A stretch of DNA of 64,000 bases, from the NCBI GenBank assembly GCA_032718475.1, contig JAUCBJ010004814.1, forward strand, positions 1 to 64,000. The letters are read 5' to 3'. This stretch comes from Nemertoderma westbladi. Its lineage: Eukaryota; Xenacoelomorpha; Nemertodermatida; Nemertodermatidae. The position numbers and the translations under genes are program-made. Shown here one piece after another: positions 53,971-64,000 of the stretch. The number at the start of each line of letters is the position of its first letter. Position 1 is the first letter of the stretch. Under the pieces are notes generated by a model that saw only the letters and a program-made list of their open reading frames with translations, was not told the DNA's origin and did not search any database.

Positions 53971-54090
53971 ATGTTGTGTGAAGCATAATGATGGCTGTAA
54001 TGTAACAAATAGGTATTCATAAGAGTTGGTAATACTGACTTTGTTGCCTCCATAGATAAACTGGTCAGCGTCACATAATTTCCCACCGTT

Positions 54091-54807
54091 TCAGAATTTT
54101 AGAATTTTGGTTTTAACTAAGTTTACCTCCATACCATTTTCGATACACCAGGTATATAAAACATTGAGTCCGCGTTGTATATCATTTCTGTTACTGGAGT
54201 AGAATACCAGGTCATCCGCATAGAAAATAAATTTTAGGCAGGATACTAATTGGCGTAGTGCATCTGCTAGATCGGAGATAAATATGATAAAACATGTAGG
54301 CGAGAACGTATCTCCTTGCAGAACTCCTCTTAGTTGCTGTATAATACCAGATAGACTGAGTCCGTCGTAGATACGAATTTGGTTGTGTAGTAAGGCCCTC
54401 ACTATATTATATAGCTTCCCCTTTATCCCATGTAGATATAATTTCTGGAGTAGCTTCGCACGGCTCACGAAATCAAAGGCCTCACAAAAATCCACAAATG
54501 CGGCATATGTTACTCGGTTGTGGGGTGTGTTTGCTTTGAAAGAGTTTGCTATGTCTGAAAGGAGGATTTTGATGGCCTGGGCCGTGGACTTTCCATGGAT
54601 GAAACCATATTGCTCTGGTGGGAATTGTCTGGATACGTACTGTCGGACACAGTTATTTATTAGTTTTGTGAAGGTTTTTAAGAGAACACTGAGGAGTGCA
54701 ATGCCGTGGTAGTTGTCGGGATTGTTTTCTGAACCTTTTCCCTTGTAAAGTATTATTATAATGCTTTCTAGCCAGGTCGTGGGTAGCTTCGCAACATGTA
54801 AGCACAT
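54091..54807 (-). pseudogene. LINE reverse transcriptase
   Basis: The palm motifs are clear: YAAFVDFCEAFDFVSR (motif A), GVLQGDTFSPTCFIIF and FYADDLVFYSS (catalytic). NYHGIALLSVLLKTFTKLI is the start of the RT domain. There is an in-frame stop at the end of this segment. The upstream linker at 54768-55064 (NAANRKACRPDRIYYE type) is in another frame. Confidence 0.85.
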
Positions 54808-55317
54808 ATCAATGTGAGTAGAACAAGGATATAAGGTATTGACTGTTTAATGTGCTCATAGTATATTCTGTCTGGTCTGCAGGCCTTTCTGTTTGCAGCA
54901 TCGTTAACAGCCGCTCGGACTTCCTCATGGTTCGTTATACCATTCACCATTGTTGCACTCTGTTTCAGCCATGGTGGGTATTTCTCCGCAGTTAGGTGGG
55001 TTGTTGTCGCAACCGAGTAGGTTCTGGAAATTGGATTCCAGATGTTGAGCGGGAATGGGTGCAATGGAAAGTGTATAATCTTTAAATAGGGACCATGGTG
55101 TGATTTCCGCCTGTTTTATCTTTTTAAGTATTGCCTCGTTCTCGTATGTTTCTCTTTTGGACTTGATGAGTTTTTTATATTGTTTACGGGTATTCCAATA
55201 ATATTGAGGTATACCCGTAGTGCTGTATGTGTGCATAGAATCCAATAAGTTCGCCTTCACAATTCTGCACTCATCATCAAACCACGGTTTATGATGTTTC
55301 CTTTTATTTTGTTTCAA
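54768..55317 (-). pseudogene. LINE linker between endonuclease and RT
   Basis: Two overlapping frames (54925-55317 and 54768-55064) read KRKHHKPWFDDECRIVKANL and ANRKACRPDRIYYEHIK, standard sequences between APE and RT domains. A frame change lies near 55000. Confidence 0.65.
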
Positions 55318-55362
55318 AGCTTCAGCGGAGTCTATAATTAGCTTAGTTAGCTTAGTAGTTGC

Positions 55363-56144
55363 CTAATCAACGTCTTTAAATTTCAAAAGATTATCAATTA
55401 TGACAGTAATTTCACCATATTGATCAAGTTTGCAAATATCTATTTTCCGGTTTAGGGGGGGGGGGGGGGGGGGTGGCCTTTTTAGTATGGCTTGGTGTGG
55501 ATTTTCTCGGGAAGTATTAGTCATTGAGATACTCTGGTGCTTTCTAATTGGTTTATATAAAACGTCGATCTGAGGTGGCTCTGTTGGAAGGGGGGTGGGA
55601 TACTTGATATAGAATAAATCGATGGTGCTGTTACCCTGGGGCGATATACAGGATATGTGTGGATATCCACCGAGTTTAGAAGAATAAACCCGAGGTTCTG
55701 TAGGTGGTCCGTTAGATCCGTGCCACGATTCCATGCATCAAGCCGACAGTTAAAGTCGCCACCAATAGTTATCGCGATGTTTTTATATGCCATTGTGAGA
55801 GCCTGATTCAGAGTCAGGATAACCTCTTCGATAGGTACATCAAGAGGAAAGTAAAATACGATGTAGTATGACTGCTTCGTTTCCACAATAATAAACTTAG
55901 TAGATTTATTGATTAGTTCTGGTTTTAGTTGGGGTTTGCATAAAATGATTAAACCGCCTTGGGGCCGTCCTCTCTGTGGTTTTACTGCGGGTTGCGAGTA
56001 CATGTAGCAGCCGGGGAAGGGTTTATGGTCAGGGGGGTCTGTCACTACCAAAGTTTTAGTTAGCATTACAACATCGCAGTTATCTAGGAGTTCCGATCCG
56101 TTTCCGTTTATGGTTATGTAGTTCAGCCCTTCCACATTCCACAT
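55363..56144 (-). pseudogene. LINE apurinic-like endonuclease
   Basis: The domain starts MWNVEGLNYITIN and has VVMLTKT where a catalytic Glu (LTET) is expected; here it is Lys. TIGGDFNCRLDAWN and STIDLFYI are further active-site motifs. A frame change near 55700 separates the 55521-56144 and 55363-55734 pieces. A 19-base G-run (55455-55473) encodes a Pro run on this strand, just after the domain. The Glu to Lys change alone should abolish cutting. Confidence 0.75.
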
Positions 56145-56318
56145 AGATACCTTTGTGTGTCAGATCTAGGCAGGGTTCGGAGATGCACGTGCGCCTTGAG
56201 CAGGGTTTCATCTACGGAGACCAAACGTCTCTCGTTCCTCATCGGTTAGCGAATAATTCCTAATCATGGTCCCTTCCGGCCACACTGCGGGGTCCATTAA
56301 GGATTGCGTGTACGCGAG

Positions 56319-56714
56319 TCAGGATGGGGTCCTTTCGGGATCACATTTGTAAACTGGATATGGACTTCCTTTAGGTGGTCGCTGACTTCCTCTGCAGTGA
56401 CGTACAATTCGAATCGACTGACATGAACATGAGCTTTTCTTGGGTGTTGGCCTGTAGGAGGATTGGTTGGGCGTGGGGCTATACACAGTGATCCACCCGT
56501 CCTGTTTCCTCGGATTGGCTGGTTCTAGGTTCGATTTCGGTTGCTGGTTGGGCGCCGATCCGCCAGTCAAGGCGCCACAGTGTCAGCCCGTGTGGGTGGG
56601 TTGTGTTCCTCCTAAATGGCGTTCCTCCTCTAGATTGATGCTCTTTTTTCCTTTTATTACTCTAAATGTCGATATAATATCATTCTGGATGCGAACAAAA
56701 TCTTCTGCTGCCAT
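56319..56714 (-). pseudogene. Short LINE ORF1 remnant
   Basis: An ATG at 56714 gives MAAEDFVRIQNDIISTF and runs to a TGA about 43 codons later. The same frame then continues to 56319 with KQDGWITVYSPTPNQS and KSSCSCQS. No knuckle or esterase domain is visible. The gene is ORF1-like by position only. Confidence 0.4.
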
Positions 56715-56740
56715 TATTTAATTATAAATACAAGTACAGC

Positions 56741-56992
56741 AGTAGGTAGGTAAATCAGTAGTCCAGTGCATATATTAGTGCGCAATGCAAAAAAAATGAA
56801 TTCCAGTAAACATATGTTCTCAACATATTATAGTGTAATAAATAGATATGTAAAGGCATCTCCAATGTCTCGGTTATCACTCATTAATTTGTTTGTTTTG
56901 GATATCACTCATTAATTTGTTTGTTTTGTTTTGCAGGCAGATGTCGCGCAATTAGTCTGACACCGAGAGACACAGAAAAGACCAGCAAAACC
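56741..56992. other. Spacer with a 28-base tandem duplication
   Basis: The phrase TATCACTCATTAATTTGTTTG occurs twice (near 56874 and 56902). The sequence then runs to the TTTA at 56993, probably a mutated TTAA target site. Confidence 0.5.
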
Positions 56993-58687
56993 TTTACCCT
57001 ATTAAACCCGGGGGGGGGGGGTCAATATGACCCTTTCGTGGATTTTTATTATACTTCTGAAACAAACGCAGTTGTGAATCTGAAATTTTATGACTTTTCC
57101 TAAAAATCGATTGTCTTCCTAGTAGTGAAAACCGTTTTCAAAAATATTTGGTAGTTTTCGAGTTATAGCACCTTTTTTTAACCCTACTTTTGGCACTTTT
57201 TTGAGACGTTTTTTGAAAATTACATTTGATTAAATATTAATTGTAACACCTCTATTTTTGATTTACACCGGTTTTTTGGTGTTAGCAATTGGATGGAATT
57301 CATATAAATTGATTTAGAAATTTCAAACTTGTTTTTTTCGGCGGGTGCCAAATTTTGGTGCCAGCACCAAATTTTGAAATATTTCAATTTTGTAAATTGA
57401 TTATTTGAAACTTGTTTTTTCCGCAATTGGTGTTTTTTGGGGTTCTGGTTTCGATGAAATATATACGAGTTGCACCAAACGTATCAAACTTGTATTTTTC
57501 GGTGCTGTGTGCAAATTTTGGTGCTAGCACGAAATTTTGAAAATCCATTCAATAGATAAAATTGCTTGTGACAATTTATTTCTTGCATTTTAAAGGTTTA
57601 TGGCTGTTCTGAATTCAATGGAATATATAATTATCAAACTAGACATCTCAAACTTGTATTTTTCGGAAGTGGGTGCAAAATTTGGTGCTAGCACCAAATT
57701 TTGAAAACCACCAAATCTGTCAATTGATTGTGTCATCTTGTTTCTTGCGTTATACGGGTTTGTTAGGGTTCTGAATTCAATGGAATCAGTAAAAATTTCA
57801 TAAGAGTTTTCAAACTTGTATTTTTCGCTGGTGGGTGAAAATTGTTGTTTTGCACCAAATTTTTGAAAATGAGTAAATTGATCAGTAGATAGTATCATCT
57901 TGTTTCTTGCGTTATACGGGTTTATGAGGGTCCTGAATCCAATGGAAATAATTAAAACAGCACTGGACATCGCAAACTTGTACTTTTTGGTGATGGGTAC
58001 GAAATTTGGTGCTACCCTGCAAACCACCAACGTTAATCTAACGTTGGGTTTATGTTAGACATTCGTTAAAAAATGACAGTTAGAATTTAACCATAAACCT
58101 ACGTTAAAATACGTTAGAATTCTGTCAATTTTTAACGTTAATTTTTTACAGTAATTATACGTCAAAAATTTACAAATATCGGACAATACCATATTTTTTA
58201 ACGTTACTTTAACGTTAATTTTTAACGTTAATTTTTTACAGTAATTATACGTTAAAAATCAACAGAGATCTGACATTTACAAATTTTTTAACGTTGATTT
58301 AACGTTAATTTTTAACGTTCATTATTAACGTTAATTTAGCATTAAAATACATCAGATTTTAACGATGATTAGTGAATCACTTAACTGATTCATCAATGGA
58401 TAACATATCTATGTCTAGCTGACCATCCGCTGACTTTGTTCATTTCTTATTTTGTTAAATTTTTATGTTACTTGTGTAATTTTTTAAATATTATTTTTAA
58501 ATATTTGCCTTACTAGTCAGCATCTGTGTACCAGTACCAAGCGTACAGTATAAAAGTACAGTAAGTAAGCGTACGGTAGAAAAAGGGTGGAAAGAAGGAT
58601 CTAGAAGATGCTAGTGGGGCTGTAGCCGATAGCGAAGATGAATGAATATTATATATCGATACAAACTTGGCCCTAATTACGTTACGG

Positions 58688-59915
58688 ATAACTTTATGAA
58701 ACTGGATGTACGTTTCGGTTAACTTTATGAAAGTGGATGTACGTTTCGGTTAACTTTATGAAACTGGATGTATGTTTCGGTTAACTTTATGAAACTGGAT
58801 GTACGTTTCGGTTAACTTTATGAAACTGGATGTACGTTTCGATTAACTTTATGAAAGTGGATGTACGTTTCGGTTAACTTTATGAAACTGGATGTACGTT
58901 TCGGTTAACTTTATGAAACTGGATGTACGTTTCGGTTAACGTTATGAAACTGGATGTACGTTTCGGTTAACTTTATGAAACTGGATGTACGTTTCGGTTA
59001 GCTTTATGAAACTGGATGTACGTTTCGGTTAACTTTATGAAACTGGATGTACGTTTCGGTTAACTTTATGAAACTGGATGTACGTTTCGGTTAACTTTAT
59101 GAAACTGGATGTACGTTTCGGTTAACTTTATGAAACTGGATGTACGTTTCGGTTAACTTTATGAAACTGGATGTACGTTTCGGTTAACTTTATGAAACTG
59201 GATGTACGTTTCGGTTAACTTTATGAAACTGGATGTACGTTTCGGTTTACTTTATGAAACTGGATGTACGTTTCGGTTAACTTTATGAAACTGGATGTAC
59301 GTTTCGGTTAACTTTATGAAACTGGATGTACGTTTCGGTTAACTTTATGAAACTGGATGTACGTTTCGGTTAACTTTATGAAACTGGATGTACGTTTCGG
59401 TTAACTTTATGAAACTGGATGTACGTTTCGGTTAACTTTATGAAACTGGATGTACGTTTCGGTTAACTTTATGAAACTGGATGTACGTTTCGGTTAACTT
59501 TATGAAACTGGATGTACGTTTCGGTTTACTTTATGAAACTGGATGTACGTTTCGGTTAACTTTATGAAACTGGATGTACGTTTCGGTTAACTTTATGAAA
59601 CTGGATGTACGTTTCGGTTAACTTTATTAAAGTGGATATACGTTTCGGTTAACGTTATGAAAGTGGATGTTCGTTTCGGTTAACTTTATGAAACTGAATG
59701 TACGTTTCGGTTAACTTTATGAAACTGGATGTACGTTTCGGTTAACTTTATGAAAGTGGATGTACGTTTCGGTTAACGTTATGAAAGTGGATGTACGTTT
59801 CGGTTAACTTTATGAAACTGGATGTACGTTTCGGTTAACTTTATGAAACTGGATGTACGTTTCGGTTAACTTTATGAAACTGGATGTACGTTTAGGTTAA
59901 CTTTATGAAACGGAT
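58688..59915. repeat. 31-bp minisatellite
   Basis: The unit ATGAAACTGGATGTACGTTT + CGGTTAACTTT is repeated about 40 times (length divided by period), mostly identical. Variants (AAAGTGG, GTTTACTTT, GTTAACGTT) cluster at the two ends, as expected for unequal exchange. It has no reading frame of note. Confidence 0.95.
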
Positions 59916-60429
59916 GAGTCCGGTAGCAACCTACGGGTCTCTGAACTATAGATCTAAGCCTAGCCTCCCATTGATTAATAAAAATTCCACACATTTCCAA
60001 TTCCGAATTCCAAAAATTTCACATTTCTAAAGCCTACTTTATAGTGTTATAGAAATTAAATTCAGAATTTCATACAAGAAAAAATCATACATAATTATTG
60101 ATTTTTTCATTGATCAATTACACGAGATTATGAATTTAAGCTTCTGGTTTTAACACTTGAATTTGTTCAAAATTACATTTCACTGTATGTAACTGGCAAT
60201 TTGAAAATCTATCGTAATGTGATAATAACGTGTATTATATTAATATTATATCTAATACATAATTAAAATGTATACATAATTATTATATGTAATATTGATT
60301 AATCATAAGTAATGTATTAATTGTGAGTTAATACAATATAATTTTGTCAATATTAAATGGCAAAGTTGTCTTCGGCCGTTAGGCCAGGGAAAACATTACG
60401 CACAAAGTCTGACGACTTGTTTCCAGATA
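59916..60429. other. AT-rich interior of the TA element
   Basis: No gene or repeat recognised apart from local AT-rich runs of ATTATATTAATATTATA type near 60230-60260. Confidence 0.4.
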
Positions 60430-60936
60430 AGTGGGCGTTCATAAAGTATGTCACGCACTAGGGGAGGGGGGGGGGGGGTGGGTAGAGCTTTCGTGACATT
60501 TTGTGACAGGTGGTAGGGGGGTGTCGACCTTTGTGACGGTCACGGCGATGTTCTACGGTATGCTTTAATGTTAGAGTGTCTTTGACTAACACATTTGTAG
60601 ATGAGTGGGAAACTTAAACAATAAATTCAATAACATTGAATTTAATCCCTAACATTAACAGGACACCCCTGTCTAGTCTGCCTTTTACATGTACAGTATT
60701 GTAGTTTGAAGCTGCTAAAGTATGTATAGGCTTTTAGTAAGAACTACTTCAGTCAAAATGTTTCACTTTCTATTGTGCTTTCTAACTGTTATTAAATTAC
60801 TGAAATAAAATATTTTTCGTCTGGGGGGGGGGGGGGGGGTTATAAATTTACGAAAATAGGTTTTTGTGACAGAAGGGGGGGGGGGGGGGGGGTCAAAAAA
60901 TGGAAAATTTGCGTGACATACTTTATGAACGCCACC
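60430..60936. mobile_element. 507-bp TIR element (MITE) with TA duplication
   Basis: The inverted ends share GGCGTTCATAAAGTATGTCA (left GTGGGCGTTC..., right TGACATACTTTATGAACGCC) over about 25 bases. TA lies outside each end (60428-60429 and 60937-60938). It contains three G-runs (60466-60478, 60823-60839, 60875-60892) and no coding frame. TA plus this TIR layout fits a Tc1/mariner-type MITE. Confidence 0.8.
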
Positions 60937-60959
60937 TAATTTCACCATATTTTTATTCA

Positions 60960-61127
60960 CCAGAGGATACTCCAGTACCCATTAAAGGACGCCCTTGAGA
61001 AATGCGTCCTAGCTCGTCCCTTTAAAGCGTTCGTCCTGAAACGAAAACTCTCCCGACCCCTTTGCGGGGATCGAACCCATGACCTCTGGAGAGATGTTAA
61101 TTATAGGCACTGGATTAACACTACACA
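60960..61127 (-). repeat. tRNA-derived SINE-like sequence
   Basis: On the minus strand a B box GGGTTCGATCCCC (61066-61078) is preceded by an A-box-like GTAGTGTTAATCCAG (about 61110-61124). A tRNA-unrelated body with GGACGAACGCTTTAAAGG follows. The spacing fits a polymerase III promoter. The copy number is unknown from this window; only one is seen here. Confidence 0.5.
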
Positions 61128-61415
61128 AACTAAAAGGGCGGGAACAACATAAAAAATGTTAGATTTTTGCTTGATCAAATGTGGCGTCGAATGCTGGACA
61201 TTGACATTGACATATAGATTATCTATCATTACTAATATCAATATTAATCATAACAACACATTTTGATGCTAACAAATACAATAGTATTTGTAATTTCTCT
61301 GAATGCTATTTTTAATGCAACCACGGCGACAATAAACCGAGAGGATCATAGATTCGAGCTGAGTTTCAACAGAGTAAGTGCAATACAAACGACTGCAAGT
61401 ATTTAAATTTATGCA

Positions 61416-61452
61416 AAAAAACCGTAAGTCAACAAAAGACTTGCGGTTTTTT
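61416..61452. repeat. Strong hairpin AAAAAACCGTAAGTC
   Basis: AAAAAACCGTAAGTC and GACTTGCGGTTTTTT can pair over 15 bases with one G-T pair and a 7-base loop. It is isolated and has no known role. Confidence 0.5.
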
Positions 61453-61802
61453 GTCATCAGAATTTAATGAGGATTTCACATCTGGAAATGGTTTGGCGAG
61501 ATCTGTTGTATGCATTTTCAATAATTACCAGAAGTAGCTCCGATGAGAGAAAGCTTGTAATTAAACTATTGTTATTAATTCCATTAGTCACCTGAGGTCA
61601 ACCCACCCTAACCTAACTGTTTAATATGAGAATGCCTTCTTAGGTTGTTTCGAGTTATCAGTGTCTACCGGTCTGACCGTCAAGATGTAAATTTAGACAG
61701 AGCCAGATAAGATAATAGCAATTGTCTGGAATATGTGATTATTTGACGTTAATTAACGTTAAGGTAATTATGCGTTAATTATTATAATTATGTTTTTATC
61801 AC

Positions 61803-62100
61803 TGTCAGTTGTTTGTAATTTTTTAACGTTAAATACAATATATTTTGACGATCCAAACTGATTGTCAGTAATATGTCATTTTTTAACGTTAAACATACAA
61901 TATATTTTGACGATCCAAACTGATTGTCAGTAATATGTCATTTTTTAACGTTAAACATACAATATATTTTGACGATCCAAACTGATTGTCAGTAATGTCA
62001 TTTTTTAACGTTAAACATTCAATATATTTTGACGATCCAAACTGATTGTCAGTAATATGTCATTTTTTAACGTTAAACATACAATATATTTTGACGATCA
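61803..62100. repeat. 62-bp tandem repeat with AACGTT
   Basis: About five units of GTCAGTAATATGTCATTTTT + TAACGTTAAACATACAATAT + ATTTTGACGATCCAAACTGATT lie in tandem in the right subterminal region of the TA element. Each unit carries one TAACGTTAAA. Confidence 0.88.
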
Positions 62101-62797
62101 AAATACCTACCGTTTAAAATTAACGTTAATTTACGTTAATTTTTAACGTTAAAAGGGCGGCCAAACTAACGTTATTTATATGTATTATTAACGTTAATAA
62201 TTAACGTTGGCATTGTCAGAAAATAACGTATAATAATGCATTATTAACGTTAAATTGTTTGCAGGGTAGCACCAAAATTTACCAAATTACGTCGAAAAAT
62301 ACAAGTAGCAATGATCTGGCATATTTGAAATGTATTCCATTAGAATCAGCGCCCTAGAAAACCTAAAATGAGAATTTATAGCATCGTATATGTGAATTAA
62401 AAATTTTGTGTTTTAACTGAAAAGTGCTGGTTACTTGTTTTTTTCATTTTTTTCCTACGCATAGAGGACTAAACAGCTATTTATGGTAATCATATCATTT
62501 TTAAATATTTTCCAATGCATTTTGCCCCCCAGAAAACCTGTATTGAAAAACAATTAGCCGAAAAATGAAACTTTCAAATTTTATGAAAATTGTGCACTAC
62601 TTGTAATTATACCACCCCAGTACATTTTTTCGAAAATTTTTTTTTCGGTCGGATCCAGACTAGTGATACCTACGTACAAACAAAAAATCAGACGTTTTCG
62701 TTAATAGTTGTAGATTTTAGAGGGATGGGTCAATATGACCCCCCCCCCCCCCCCGGTATTTGTATAACATTTTATAGCCCGGTACTAATAGGGTTAA

Positions 62798-63680
62798 CAT
62801 AACTAACTATAGGCCTACTAGACACTATTAACCGCACATGATTAACCGCAATTATTCCTCCGCACAGCACCATGCTTCATGAAACCGGATATCCTCGCTA
62901 AGTTCGACCAAACCATCAGAGATGCTCTCCGTGAGGTTGCAAACTCTGTAATCGACGACCATGAATGGTTACAAGCTGGTCACCCCGCCCGCATCGCATA
63001 GGTGGTCTCTGCCTCACTAGTGCTATACAGCTCGCACCTTCCGCCTTCCTTTCTTCTGCGGCTGCTAGTGCTGGTCCCAGTGGAAATCGATGGTCCCAGA
63101 TGGTGAACCCACTCCATCCCCCGATTCTACCCATCAGAGCGCATGGATGAGGCCCATCTTCGAGGAATCTTGGAACAGACTCCACTCTTCATCCTCCCCA
63201 GTCGACGTCGCCCGTCTAAACTCCTTGAACTCGAGTGTAGCAGGTTGTTGGTTAGATGCAGTCCCAGCCTCTTCCCTTTGGTTGAAACTCAACAACACAC
63301 AAGTCTGGCTCTCCATCGCCACCCACCTGGGATGCATGGTTACAGAACCCCATAACTGTGTAATATGTGGTAGCCAGGTCGGGTCAGACGGTCTGCATGG
63401 TTTATCCTGCAAGCGTGGCGCAGGCTGAGACATACCATGGTCAACGACATAATTAAAAGATTTCTGGCCAGCAGTTTAGTCCCCTCCCTCTTGGAACCAC
63501 CCGGGCTCTTTAGAGATGGGAGCAGTAAATGGGTGGATGGATGGTGTCACCCTGGTCCCATGGAGTCATGGTCGCCTGCTTGCCTGGGATACCACCATAT
63601 GGGACCCGCTTGCACCCAGTCACTGCAGAAATTACAGAAATACTATTTACAGTTAAAAATGCCGCTAAAAATATAGAAAC
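62798..63680 (+). pseudogene. LINE C-terminal fragment, restriction-like endonuclease type
   Basis: Plus-strand pieces in changing frames: VIDDHEWLQAGHPARIA (about 62950), GGLCLTSAIQLAPSAFLSSA (63000-63060), VDVARLNSLNSSVAGCWLDA (about 63205-63265) and CVICGSQVGSDGLHGLSCKR (63360-63420). Then comes RHTMVNDIIKRFL with SLLEPPGLFRDGSSKWVDG. The C-x2-C...HGLSC...RH zinc motif followed by (P)DG is the endonuclease end of restriction-like-endonuclease LINEs. A related but distinct fragment is at 22731-23340. Multiple frame changes make it non-functional. Confidence 0.5.
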
Positions 63681-64000
63681 TTTTAATTTTACTGTTGTAA
63701 AAGTCAGGGGCTTCTGCAAGCAGAGGGTGAAATTGCAAGAAGAGAAGGTAAGGAAAATGAGAAAACAGGCACTTTTATAGCCAGACATTAATAAAATATG
63801 CAAATCGGGATCGGAATGCTCTGAATGATGATTGGTCATAGCTCGTCCCTGATTGGTCGGAGCTACTGGTTTGCCAAACAGTTACGTTTCGATCCTGTTG
63901 CACCTATGGGCTGGCGGGGTCAGCAGGTCGATGACATGGGTCATGTGACTTACAAACGTATCAGCATTTGACAACCCAAACGTGGTCCCACTGGAAAACC
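63681..64000. other. Window end, nothing assigned
   Basis: A plus-strand frame to 63780 has no recognisable domain. The duplicated phrase GATTGGTC...GCTCGTCC/GATTGGTCGGAGCT near 63830-63866 is short. No gene or element end is seen. Confidence 0.4.

Larger units (their letters stand above)
53240..56740 (-). mobile_element. APE-type LINE, nearly full length, minus strand
   Basis: Read right to left: a short ORF1 from 56714, an endonuclease (56144-55363), a linker, reverse transcriptase (54807-54091) and a C-terminal domain (53970-53285). A 3' UTR with AATAAA near 53348 follows. It is interrupted by several stops and frame changes. The left end adjoins the D LTR. I did not find a clear target duplication. 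The clade is probably in the jockey/I group, not tested. Confidence 0.78.
58015..62266. mobile_element. TA-flanked TIR element, 4.25 kb, AACGTT-rich
   Basis: The ends are CCCTGCAAAC and GTTTGCAGGG with TA on both sides (58013-58014 and 62267-62268). The uninterrupted family sequence shows a single TA there. Both subterminal regions (58030-58370 and 61745-62255) are dense in AACGTTAA words. The interior holds a 31-bp minisatellite, a nested 507-bp TIR element, a tRNA-like SINE and a 62-bp repeat. No transposase is encoded. TA duplication points to Tc1/mariner-type mobilisation, not proven. Confidence 0.78.
56993..62797. mobile_element. TTAA-type transposon copy, split by nested insertions
   Basis: It begins TTTACCCTATTAAACCC (TTAA mutated to TTTA) and ends TACTAATAGGGTTAA at 62797. 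The outer parts, 56997-58014 and 62267-62793, align with 25595-27647. The G-run/TCAATATGA hairpin is reduced on both sides: the left lacks the C-run and the right lacks the G-run. The 4.25-kb insertion at 58015-62266 is a separate element. No protein gene belongs to it. Confidence 0.8.

Noticed and set aside
58688-59915. Regular 31-bp repeats that could suggest a CRISPR array
   Set aside because: There are no unique spacers, units are contiguous, and no cas-like gene is present; it is a minisatellite in an animal transposon.
61416-61452. Hairpin as a transcription terminator
   Set aside because: Bacterial-type terminators are not expected in animal DNA and no gene ends there.

Overview
The window looks like repeat-rich genomic DNA from an invertebrate animal, possibly marine. 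The evidence is the mixture of BEL/Pao LTR retrotransposons, RTE, CR1/jockey-like and other LINEs, TTAA- and TA-flanked DNA transposons, and very many long G/C homopolymers. I cannot fix the taxon from sequence alone. I find no host single-copy gene, no rRNA and no intact tRNA gene. Nearly every base that can be assigned belongs to a transposable element or its debris.

Layout. 1-896: end of a piggyBac-like transposon with a broken transposase. 2355-3826: 5'-truncated CR1/jockey-like LINE. 4295-17937: element A, a 13.6-kb BEL/Pao retrotransposon on the minus strand with 540-bp LTRs, a long N-terminal ORF1, gag, protease, reverse transcriptase/RNase H and integrase. Beyond pol it has an accessory block with an EXD/RNase D-like exonuclease-like ORF and a triple-CCHC zinc-knuckle ORF. 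18.3-19.6 kb: unclassified zinc-knuckle coding remnant split by a foldback repeat. 20.2-28.2 kb: TTAA-type repeats, LINE fragments and a BEL fragment. 28555-45019: element C, a 16.5-kb BEL/Pao element on the plus strand with about 1.2-kb LTRs and a perfect 5-bp target duplication GGCAT. It carries a 5' ORF, gag, protease and unrecognised 3' ORFs, has lost most of RT and integrase, and holds an RTE insertion. C appears to sit inside an LTR of an older A-type element (B). 46002-53196: element D, a diverged and internally deleted relative of A. 53240-56740: minus-strand APE-type LINE. 56993-62797: a TTAA element split by a TA element, which is itself split by a small TIR element. 62870-63680: fragment of a LINE with a restriction-like endonuclease domain.

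How the parts relate. Elements A, B and D are one BEL/Pao lineage with shared accessory genes downstream of pol and a shared 3' noncoding block. Comparing copies shows that the zinc-knuckle protein was once one ORF of about 380 codons, because A and D are broken by different nonsense changes. A and D also share G-runs at matching places in ORF1/gag, and in A these coincide with reading-frame changes. The most novel candidate is this accessory module: an exonuclease-like protein plus a second zinc-knuckle protein, carried by an LTR retrotransposon that has no visible envelope gene.
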